DNA of 64,000 bases from Carnegiea gigantea (lineage: Eukaryota; Streptophyta; Magnoliopsida; Caryophyllales; Cactaceae): positions 1 to 64,000 of the forward strand of contig JAKOGI010000122.1 of NCBI GenBank assembly GCA_029747015.1, in the 5' to 3' direction. The first letter of the stretch is position 1. Each line of letters starts with the position of its first letter. Of the stretch, positions 12,866 to 23,205 are shown piece by piece. The position numbers and the translations under genes are program-made. The notes below the pieces were generated by a model. That model saw nothing but the letters and a program-made list of their open reading frames with translations, ran no database searches and had not been told where the DNA came from.

Positions 12866-15125
12866 CCCCAGTTTAAGTGTACGGGCCTGCTAGTGAATCA
12901 GGAAGCTAAATAAATTCTTCTAATTAATTTTCTTTGGTTTACAACTCAAAGTAGTTAAAGTAACCAAATTACGTAGAACATCCATGTGTACTAACCCCCG
13001 AGTGCTACAACGATAAACCATATGCTTGTGGTTTCAACTTAATCGTTAAAAAAAATCACAACAGCATGATACCCTTAACTGTGAAATCATAGATAACAAT
13101 ACATACTAGAGGGCCTATAGTTGTCCAGCGAGCTTTGACACTAGATGTGGAAAATGTCGAATCTTTAATCTCATAGTGAGGGAAAGGAGGATACAGTTTG
13201 GTTGTTGATCAACTGAGAGAACAAGTCCAGATTGTACATTATAAGAGTCAATTTTGCTCCTATAAGTCATTTGCTTTTCCAATAGCTCTTTTATAAAATT
13301 TGATCACAACCCCAATAGTAGCTTCAAAGCCTTCTACTATGGCTCTATAGTATCTTGCGGGGAGTAAATATAGGTAGCAAGTTTGCTTTGCTCAACACTA
13401 GTAAAGAAGAGCTTTGTACTATCATCCCATTAGAAGCTCAAAATCTACATTTTTTGAACTATGTTTTTGATGCAGAACAAGAACCCAAGTCATTCCCCTA
13501 AAATTTGATTAAGTCCATCATTCACTTGTTAGTGGTGGATTGCGACAAATAAAGCATCTAGCACAAGCTGTCCTAAAATTTCTAATTTTCTAGGTCAACT
13601 TTCAGCTGCTTTTTGGATGATCAAATAAGCTTCAAAATTAGTGTTTTAGCAATAGACAGAAAGCCCCAGAGGTCTATTTGCTAAAAAGTCGCACCAAAAA
13701 TCCAAGTACTAAGAAAGTTACGGACTAAATACCGAGGAAGGGTCAGTTGAGGACTAGAAAATGCATGGTTCTAATTATAGGCTTCATTAAGTAGGTTACT
13801 ATTGTAATTTCGGAGATTAATCCACATGAGATGCTTCTTCACATACAAAGGAAGAATTCACAAGTGTTGTGATGTATTGATAGCCTTTTGGGTGAATGTG
13901 AGCCTGATTCGTGAGGCCATGTATTATATATTGTCTAGGTGCTATTCTGAATGGCCATATGAGCCAACAATCTATTTAGATGCTCATCTTTTAGTTTGTT
14001 GGAGTTGTAAGACTTCCAGATGCAAACCCAGCATGCTTTTGGGGGGGTAAACCATCGAGCTGTAAATTGATTTACCTAAATCATAATTATGTTAATAGTT
14101 TGTCAACTCTGGGATGTGATATGTAGAGTTGTAGTGTGGCCATCGAGCTTGTTCAGATGTGTACTTTAGGTTTTTATTATTACCGGTATAAATGTAAGAC
14201 TATAAGCCTAAGACAAGGTCAGTTTTTAGGCGGAACTCACATAACTCTTCCCCCTTTGCTTGGCGCAGCCACGCGCAGCTCGTGTCACTTTTTCACCCAA
14301 ATTTTTTCTTTCTTCTCCTTTCTTTCAATAAATTGGAGACCCCTATCCCATCCTTTTTCATCTTCTTCATTCTTCCCAGCCATGAGCATTACTCCTCCCC
14401 TTCTTTATTTCCTTTGCTTTCTAACTCCTCCTTCGTTCTCCATTGGCGCTTTCATCAGCGTCTTTTTACATTGCAAGCCATCTAATCCCAATTTGCTTCA
14501 GCCATCATAAGTACTATGATGGTTTACTTTGAGAATTAATAAGAGGGGCATGTGTTTTTTTTTGTTGTATGAGGCAGAAGCAAGCTGGATTGAGGAAAGA
14601 TGAGGTTAGCAGCCGTAGCTTTGAGTTTCAAATTTTCATGTTTCTATCCATTGTTTTATCAATTTCAGATCTAGAATTCTTTTTCTTAATTAGTTAGATG
14701 AACTAGACTTTGATTCGATTGTGAGAGAAATTTAGTTTTGGGTTTAAATTCACAAGCATGGGGTTTTTTTTTTTTAGATTTTAGTTTCTATGCCCTACGA
14801 ATTCATGCCTTGTTTTGATCTCACACTTTGGCCTGTAACATGAATTTGCTCTAGCCTGGGTTGAAAGAGCTTGAGGTTTAGCTTGGACTCATTTTTTGCT
14901 TCTTTGTTTCAAGTTTGTACTCACTTATGTGCTCTTTGTGTTTTGGTTGAATGAATCTTTACTGCGCAAGCATGATTTGCTTTTCGAGATCTTGACATTT
15001 TGGGGCCTTTCTCCTCTTTTGTATCTCTCTTTTACTAGTTGGATTTGTTAGCTTCATAGTTGAATCCAATAAAGTCTTCTAATAAGATACTACAAAAGTT
15101 AGGCTAGTGTATCTTTCTTTGTTTT
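12866..15125. repeat. Array unit 4, with an embedded LTR fragment
   Basis: The unit is continuous from 12,866 to 13,468, then carries a truncated gypsy LTR, then resumes at about 13,861 at the GTTGTGATGTATTGATAGCC block. The part of the unit between these points (several hundred bp in other copies) is missing, so the LTR right half and unit sequence were deleted together. Confidence 0.75.
13469..13860 (+). mobile_element. Truncated gypsy-type LTR fragment
   Basis: It begins TGATGCAG and matches the first ~390 bp of the LTR at 15,727 at about 90% by eye. It ends abruptly in GGAAGAATT, where the full LTR continues for about 580 bp more. It sits at the same place in the array unit as the LTR at 15,727: both follow TTTTTTGAACTATGTTTT. 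Confidence 0.8.
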
Positions 15126-15726
15126 TTTCCCAAGTTTAAGTGTATGGGTCTACTGGGGAATTAGGAAGCTAAATAAATCCTTCTAATTAATTTTCTTTGA
15201 TTAACAACTTAAAGTAGTTAAAGTAACCAAATTACGTAGAATATCCATGTGTACTGGCCACCGAGTGCTATAACGATAAACCGTATGCTTGTGGCTTCAA
15301 CTTAATTGTTAAAAAAAAAATCACAATAGCATGATACCCCTATCAATGAAATCATAAATAACAGCACATACTAGAGGGCCTACGGTTGGCCAGTGAGCTT
15401 GGACACTAGATGTGGAAAACGTTGAATCTTTGATCTCCTAGTGAGGGAAAGGAGGATACAGTTTAATTGTTGATCAATTGAGAGAACAAGTCTAGATTGT
15501 ACAATATAAGAGTCAATTTTGCTCCTGTAAGTCATTTGCTTTCCCAATTACTCTTTTATAAAATTTGATCATAGCAGTAGCTTCAAAGCCTTCTACCATG
15601 GCTCTATAGTATCTTACGGGGAGTAAATATAGGTAGCAAGTTTCCTTTGCTCAGCACTAGCAAAGAAGAGCTTAGTACTATCATCCCACTAGAAGCTCAA
15701 AGTCTGCGTTTTTTGAACTATGTTTT

Positions 15727-16702
15727 TGATACAGAGTAAGAACCCAAGTCATTCCCCCCAAAGTTGATTAAGTCCATCATTCACTTGTTAGTGGAGGATT
15801 ATGACAAATAAAGCATGTAGCACAAGCTGTCCTGAAATTTCTAATTTTCTAAGTCAACTTTCAGCTGCTTTTTGGATGATCAAATATGTTTCAAAATTAG
15901 AGTTTTAGCTATGCACGAAAAGTCCCGGAGGTCTATTTTCTAAAAAGTCTGGAATCGCACCTAAAATCTAAGTATTAAGAAAGTTGTGGACTAAATACGA
16001 AGCAAGGGCCAATCGAGGACTAGAAAATGCATGGTTTTGATTATGGGCTTTATTGAGGAGGTTGCAACTGTAATTTCAGAGATTAATCCGCATGAGATGC
16101 AAAGGAAGAATTAACTAGTGGTAGAGCCTCCATTGGTGGAGTAAAGCCTACTTAAGGCCCTCTAGAAGAAAGAGGATGAATCCAGGAGAATATAGCTCAT
16201 ATTGATTGTAATTATTTTAAGCATCTTAATTTATCTTTCTAGGATATTTCGTAAGCGTCTTATTGACCCACTTGCCCCACTAATGCACATCTAATTCTCC
16301 CTCTAACTGGGTATTTACAAACCTATTCAGACTTGTTGAATGATATGGGAACTTGAAGCTTGGTGCTTTTCCTCAAAATCTCAAAAATCTCAATCTCTCT
16401 TAGGAGGGTGGTGATTTGAGTTCATTCCTTTAATCTAATCCTTGGTGCTAAGGCTTTAGAGAGTTAGAAGGTGGATTGATTTAATCGAGGTGGTGGTTTA
16501 ACTCTTAGCCTTGATATATCCTCTTTGATTTATCTCTTGGCCACATATTTCAAGTATTGATTCATCTCCATTAGAGGTTTTCTTCTAATTGGGGATTCTC
16601 TCTCGTGGTTGATCTTTAGAAAGATTGATCTTCAACAATCACTGGGCTCATCTACATGGATTCACACCTTTATTTTGTTAAATGCAAATTGACTCCGCAT
16701 CA
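15727..16702 (+). repeat. 5' LTR of the gag-only element
   Basis: 976 bp, TGATAC to GCATCA, immediately followed by the primer site. It resembles the fragment at 13,469 more closely than its own 3' LTR. Confidence 0.85.
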
Positions 16703-16746
16703 TTTGGTATCAGAGCAAGTCATTCCAGATCATTTGGTATCAGAGC
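16703..16746 (+). promoter_or_regulatory. Duplicated tRNA-Met primer binding site
   Basis: TGGTATCAGAGC, complementary to the 3' end of plant initiator tRNA-Met, occurs at 16,705-16,716 directly after the LTR and again at 16,735-16,746. A tandem duplication of about 30 bp (16,701-16,730 and 16,731-16,760) explains the second copy. Minus-strand synthesis would be expected to use the copy next to the LTR. Confidence 0.8.
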
Positions 16747-17167
16747 AAAATGTTCCTTCGTCTTGGTAAGAAGCAAATACATCAATCTTGAGTTTTGCTT
16801 TGCTTAAATTTTCTACCTTTGTCTCCTACTTTTCCCTTTAGGTCTCCCTCTCTAAATCCCAAATCTAGCCCATAAATAACAATCAAATAACCTAAACACA
16901 ACTCCTAAGACAAACGCAACCCAAAACTCCACAAAAAAAAAAACCGTCACAAAAAATCCAGAAAATACCTAGGATAGTCATCTCCACGGACTGACAGTGG
17001 TGAACCGCACGGACCTTGGCAGTCTTTGTCAAATTTGTTTTTCATTCCAAAAGCCACCAGGACTTCTCCATGGCATCCCTCACACTCCATGGTCGTTGTT
17101 CTTATTCAACTACTTTACTTCTTTTCCTTCCTTTTCCCTTCTTTTCACTTTCAAACCTCTTGCAACC

Positions 17168-17887
17168 ATGGCTAATGAGATTCATAGGGCCATTATTGGG
17201 CTTCGAGATCAAATAAGAGAGTCTAACAAGCAAATGGCATATATAAAAAAGGCCACAAAAGAGCCTTCTTGCTTTGATGGTATTAGTTTGGATCTTACCA
17301 TCTATTTGAGATGGGTTCAAACACTTGAAAATTATTTTAGGGCTAAAGAATGTTCCGATGAAGCGAATTTCTTGATAGCTACTCTAATACTTCAAGGTTA
17401 TGCCTATTATTGGTTTAAAAACCTTAGAAGGAAGAGAGCTCTTTAAGGCAAGCCCAAAATGAAGACTTGGAGTAAGCCTAAGTCACACATGATTGTAAGA
17501 TTCAACCCATATCAACTCATTGAAGAAGAACTGTTGAACGAAATTCTCCAGGAGAAGATATTGGTTCAAAATAAAAATGAGCTTATTTTGGGTTTTAATG
17601 AAATAAAGGACGATAAAAATGTGATCATGGATGAGAGCTCTCCGAGAGCTCTCAGTCTAGAGTCAACCTCACTAAAACCTCACATTGAAGAAAACATGGA
17701 GGTCCAACTTCATGATCAAATTGATGAGACCGTAGACATCAAAGTCCAAGACCAACTAGTTAAGGTTCTAAGAGGTTATTTAGCTCCTCAACCACACCAC
17801 TTGCAAATGAGCCACAACAATCCAAACTTGAGCACTAAGAGGTATCCCACTGTGAGTTGGATATTAATGAGTACATTTGTGTTTTAA
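17168..17887 (+). pseudogene. Retrotransposon gag remnant with in-frame stop
   Basis: From the ATG at 17,168 the frame encodes a retrotransposon gag-like core: a YLRWVQTLENYF segment, then AKECSDEANFLIATL and a GYAYYWFKNL segment. These match the plant gypsy gag pattern. A TAA at 17,444-17,446 interrupts it. The same frame continues with GKPKMKTWSKPK, a motif expected immediately downstream in this gag family, so the stop is a point lesion and not the true end. After about 17,520 the sequence no longer resembles gag and is rich in acidic residues. The frame ends at 17,885-17,887. No zinc knuckle or pol follows. Gag would form the virus-like particle; this copy cannot make it intact. Confidence 0.75.
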
Positions 17888-18106
17888 ACAAGGTTCTAAG
17901 CATTGGGGTTGATGGAAAAGAATCCCAAGTTCTAATGGCCATAGTTTATTTAAAAACACTTATGTGTTCAAAAAAGGCTGGATTCATAGCACCATGACAT
18001 TGTTAACATCCAAAGCATGCCCCTATCTTGCTTGGCTAATGATCTTTGAGAATGACGCAAGTGGCCGTATGGATTTGAGGACAAATTCTTCTGATGAAGG
18101 GGAGTT
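17888..18106 (+). other. Internal 3' region and polypurine tract
   Basis: Non-coding tail of the gag-only element. It contains TTGAGGACAAATTC and then GAAGGGGAG, the plus-strand primer type found directly before plant gypsy 3' LTRs. Confidence 0.65.
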
Positions 18107-19094
18107 TGATACGACCCAAATCATTCCCCTAAAGTTGATTAGGTGCATAACTCAGTTGGTAGTGTTGGATTATGACAAATAAACCTTCTAGCACAAGCTG
18201 TCTAGAAATTTCCAGTTTCACATGTCAAATTTTATCTGCTTTTTAGATGATCAATCAGGCTTCAAAATTAGTGTTTTCACTATAGATTGAAGGCCCCAAA
18301 TGTTTATTTTCCAATAAGTGTTGAATCACACTCAAATGCTAAGTATTGAGGAAGTTATTGGCTAAATACCGAGCAAAGGTTAGTTCAAGATTAGAAAATG
18401 CATGGTTCTGATTATAGACTTAATTGAAGAGGTTACAGCTGTGATTTTGGAGATTACTTAGCATGGGATGATTCTTCACACACAAAGGAATTGATGAGTG
18501 GCAGAACCTCCAATGGTGGAGTAGAGCCTACTAAGGCGCTCTAGAAGATAGAAGATGAATCCTGGAAAATAGAACTCATAGTGATTGTAATTATCTTAAG
18601 TATCTTGATTTATTTTTCTAGGATATTTTGTAAGCCTACTATTGGCCACCTTGCCCCACCAATGTACATCTAATTCCCCTCTAATTGGGTATCTATAGAT
18701 GCAATTGCCATCATGAAAATTCAAAGTTATTGAATGACATGAGAGCTTGAAGCTTGGTGCTTTTCCTCAAAATCTCAAAATCTTTCTCTCAAAGGATGGT
18801 GGTGATTTCAGTTTATCCCTTTAATCTAATCCTTAGTGCTAAGGCTTTAGAGGGTTAGAGGGTGAGTTGATTTAATCTAGGTGATGGTTTAACCTTTAGC
18901 CTAGATATATCCTCTTTGACTTATCTCTCGGTCACACATTTCAAGTATCGATTCATCTCTATTAGAGGTTTTCTTCTAATTCGGGATTCTCTCTCTCGGT
19001 TCATCTTTGGAAAGATTGATCTTCAACATCCATTGGGCTCATCTAAATGGATTTCATACTTTTATTTGATCAAATGAAAATTCACTCTGCATCA
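18107..19094 (+). repeat. 3' LTR of the gag-only element
   Basis: It starts TGATACGACC and ends CTGCATCA. It is colinear with the 5' LTR over its whole length but diverged by roughly one fifth of positions by eye. Confidence 0.8.
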
Positions 19095-19122
19095 TCTGGT
19101 GTTAGAGCAAGTTGTTTCGCAT
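19095..19122 (+). repeat. Primer-site remnant beyond the 3' LTR
   Basis: Directly after the 3' LTR comes TCTGGTGTTAGAGCAAGTT, which resembles the primer site and downstream bases at 16,703. An LTR followed by internal sequence is expected for the left LTR of another copy. This is therefore a leftover of an LTR-internal-LTR-internal arrangement, truncated into array sequence. Confidence 0.6.
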
Positions 19123-20805
19123 TAACTTTGAATTGTTTGTGTAAAAGTACAAGAACTCTTTGAAAAGGTTTCAAATCCATCTAAATGGCTTTCTTTGTAA
19201 GAAATAATTTACCTTGATTTGACTTGATTTAAATGGAGGTTTTAAAGCCTTCTAAGCATCTTTATCGCTACTATATCGCGGGGAAGCTAAGTAGTGACGT
19301 AGGCAAGACCTGTGGAGTCTGAGTGTCGTACCAGAGCTAGAAGGACTTGCCCTTGACTGCAGGTCAAACCAAGGAGTAGTTAGGCATTGTTGCCCTATGC
19401 TTGCTTAATACACTTCTACTAAATCAAAATTAAGCGCTGCTACGACTTATTGTAAGGAGGCTAAGTAGTGACTTTAGCTATGATGTTAATAGGTCTCAAG
19501 GGAATTATATGTATATGTACTTATATTCATAAGTTTAGTGATTTGATGTGATGTGTTGATAGCCTTTTGGGTAAGTGTGAGCCTAATTCTTGAGTCCATG
19601 TCTTATACGTTTTCTAGCTGCTGTTCAGAATGGTCATGTGAGCCAACCATCTAATTAGACACTCATCTTTTAGTTGTCAAAAATGTATTACTTCGAGATG
19701 TAAGCCCATGTTCTTTGGGTGTGTAACATATCGAGGTGTAAATTTATCTATCTAATTCTTATTTATATTACTAGCTTGTCTACTCTGGGATGAGGCATGT
19801 AAAGTTATTGTCTCCGGCATCTAGCCATTGAGCATGTTCTATACTTTTTATTTTTATTATTATAGGTACCAAGTGTAAGGCTATAAGTGCAAGACAAGAT
19901 CAATTTGTAGGCAAAACTCACGTGACTCATCCCGCTTCGCTTATTTGCAACCACACGCGGCTCACATGGCTCTTCCCCCTTTATTTTTTCTTTCTTCTCT
20001 TTTCTTTACTAGAAACCCGGGACCTCTCCCTCCATCCTCGTTCTTCTTCTTCATTCTTCCAAGCCATAAACATTACCTCTCTCCTTCTTTATTTGTGTTG
20101 CTTTTTCTCCTCCTTCATTCTCATTAGCCATTTCATCATCATGATTTTACATTAAAGGCCAGTTAATTCCAATCAAGTTTAGCATTCATCAGTATTATGA
20201 GGGTTTAAATCAAGGACCAATAGAAGGGGCCTGCATTTACTTTTTATGTTTTATTGTTGTATCAGGTAGAAGTAAGTTGGATTGAAGAAGACGGAGGGTA
20301 GCAGACGGTCGCTTTGAGTTTTAAATTTTCATTTTTCTTTCCCTTTTATTATCAATTTCTGATATGGAATTCTAGTTGTTAGTTTGTTAATCGAAGTAGA
20401 TTTTGATTCAATTATGAGTGGAATTCGGTTTTTAGTTTCATATTTCGTTTGGCATTCCATATGGATTCAAGCTATATTTGAATCTTTTACTTGGCTCTGA
20501 ATTAAATCTAAGAACTAGGATTCTGTTCTTGCCTAGGTTGAACGAGGATGAGGTTTGGGTTGGACTCATATTTGCTCCTTTGTTTGAACTTGCTACTCAC
20601 TTACGCGCTCTTTGTGCTTTGGTTGAATGAATAACTGTTGAACAAGCATGATTTGTAGTTTGAGACCTCGGCATTTTGGGGCCTTCCTCCTCTTTTGCGT
20701 CTCTTTTCACTAGTTGGATTTGTTAGTTTTCTATTATGAATCTAATGAAGTCATTCAATAAGGTACTGCAACAGTTAGGCTAGCTCATCTTCCTTTGTTT
20801 TTTCC

Positions 20806-23205
20806 CCTTAGTTTCAGAATATGGGCCTACTGCTGAATCAGCAAATTAAATAAATGCTCCTAGTTAGTTTTCTTTGGTTAACAACATGCACTAGTTAAAG
20901 TAGCCAAATTACATAGAACATCCATATGGAACAACCTTCAAGTGCTACAACATTAAACCGTATTCTTGAAGCTTAAACTTAATCATTAAAAAATATCACA
21001 ATAGCATGATACCCCTATCAATGAAATCATAGATAGGATCACATACTAGATAACCTTTGGCCCACAAGCTTTGATGTTAAGCATAGAAAATGTTGAGTCT
21101 TTGATCTCTTTGTATGGGAAGGGAAGAGGGAGTTTTAATTATTGATTAACTGAGATAACAAGTCCAAATTGTACGATATAGGAGTCAATTTTGCTCTTAT
21201 AAGTCATCTGTCTTCCCAAGAGCTCTTTTGTAAAATTTCAACATAGTCCTAGTAGCAGATTCAAAGCCTTCTACGCAGGCTCCTATATTATCTTGCAAAG
21301 AGTAAATATTGGTAGGAAGTTTCCTTCACTTAGCTCTTGCAAAGAAGAGCTTAGTATCATCATGTCGTTATAAGCTTAGAGTTTTTGTTTTTTGAACAAC
21401 GCTTTGAATAGTTTGTGTAAAAGTGGAAGAACTTTTCGAGAATTCTTCAAATGACTTTCTTTGTATAAAATGCTTTACCTTGATTTCATTTGATTTAAAT
21501 CGAGGTGCTAAAGCTGTCTAAGCATCTTTATCACTTCTATATTGTAAGGAATCTAAGCAGTGACTTAAGTAAGACCTATAAAGTCTGAGTGTTGTACGAC
21601 AGCCAGAAAGACTTGCCCTTGACTGCAGGTGAAAACAAGGAGCTATTGGGTGTTGTTGGCCAGTGTTTGCTTAATATGTCCCTATTAAATAAAAATCAAG
21701 AGTTGCTACTGCTTATTGCATTGTGTGCACCATTTTCATTTTTTTTTTTGGATGCAAATTATCCATTGAGCTTATGGTAATTCATCCACTCTTTATTTAT
21801 CTTTTTTTCCATATCTTCTTGAAAGGACATCAGCCAGTTGTCGATGCATTGAGCTGATTTCTTTTAGCTACCTAGTTAATAGGTGTTAAGGGAATTATAT
21901 GTGTGTATACTTAGATTCATGAGTTCAGCATGCTATGTATTGACAGCCTTTTGGGCAAATCTAAGTGTGATTCTTGAGTCCATGTAATATACGTTATCTA
22001 GCCGCTGTTCTGAATGGTTATGTGAGTTAACCATCTGATTAGATGCTCATCTTTTAGTTATTAGAGTTAAAGAATTCCGGACGTAAACCCCATGCGCTTG
22101 GGTTCGCAACCTATCGAGCTGTAAATTCATTTATCTAGTTCTTATTTATATTAATAGTTTGTCGACTCAAGGATATGGCATGTAGAGCTGTGGCCTCCGA
22201 CATGTAGCAATCGAGCTTGTTAAGATATGTACTTTAAGTTTTTATAATTACAGGTACCAACGGTAACACTTTTAGCCTAAGACAAAGGTCAATTTTTAGG
22301 TGGAACTCACATGACTCAACCCCCTTCACTAATTTAGAGCCACACGTAGCTCACGTGACTTTTCCTGCTTAATTTTTTATTTCTTCTCTTTTCTTTCCAG
22401 AAACCCGAGAGCCCCCATCCTCTTTCTTTTTCTTCATTCTTCCTAGCCATAAACATTACTCCTCTTCTTTTTTTATTTCTGTTGCCTTCTCCTTGCTCCT
22501 TCATCCTGCATTAGCCATTTCATCATCATCATTTTACATTAAAGGGCAACTAATTCCATTCTTGTTTCAGAGTCATAAGTATTATGAAGGTTTACTTCCA
22601 GAATTAATGACAGGGGCCTGCATTTTTTTTGGTTGTATGATGTAGAAGCAAGTTGGATTGAAGAAAAAGGAGGGTAGCAGACGATGGCTTTAAGTTTCAA
22701 ATTTTCAAATTTCTTTCCATTGTATTATCGATTTTAGATCTGGAATTCATTTTTACAGTTTGTTAGATGAACTAGATTTTGATTCGATTATGAGTGGAAT
22801 TTGGTTTTGGGTTTAAAATTTGCGAGCATAGGGTTTATTTTTATATTTCAGTTTGTATTCCATACAAATTCAAGCTTTGTTTCGATCTCATGCTTTGCTC
22901 TAAATTCAATCCAAGAGCATGGATTCTATTTTGGGTTGGGTTGAAAGAGCTTGAGGTTTATCTTGGACTCATTTTTGCTACTTTTTTGGAACTTGCTACT
23001 ACTCACTCACGTGCTCTTTATGTTTTGGTTGAATCAATCACTAGCGGATAAGCATAATTTGCAATTGGAGACCGTGGCATTTTAGGGTCTTTTGCTTCTC
23101 TCTTTTACTAGTCAAATTTGTTAGCTTTGTATTTTGAATCCATTGAAGTCTTTCAATAGGGTAGTACAAAAGTTAGGCTAGTTTATCTTTCTTTGTTTTT
23201 TTCCC
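20806..23205. repeat. Array unit 6
   Basis: An uninterrupted copy of about 2.4 kb with all landmarks. No gene is seen. Confidence 0.8.

Larger units (their letters stand above)
15727..19094 (+). mobile_element. Gag-only Ty3/gypsy-type LTR element
   Basis: Two direct LTRs of about 0.98 kb (15,727-16,702 and 18,107-19,094) bracket a 1.4-kb internal region. That region has a tRNA-Met primer site, a gag remnant and a polypurine-rich GAAGGGGAG just before the 3' LTR. Protease, reverse transcriptase and integrase are absent. The LTRs start TGATAC and end GCATCA and look only about 80% identical to each other, which implies an old insertion. No clean target duplication is found, because the right edge continues into a primer-site fragment. 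Confidence 0.85.
15126..20805. repeat. Array unit 5, interrupted by a gypsy element
   Basis: Unit sequence occupies 15,126-15,726 and resumes at about 19,123 (TAACTTTGAATTGTTTGTG). Removing the insertion leaves about 2.28 kb, close to the array period. Confidence 0.75.

Noticed and set aside
14136..14510. 124-codon frame within array unit 4
   Set aside because: The corresponding frame is broken in the other units, so there is no sign of selection on a protein.
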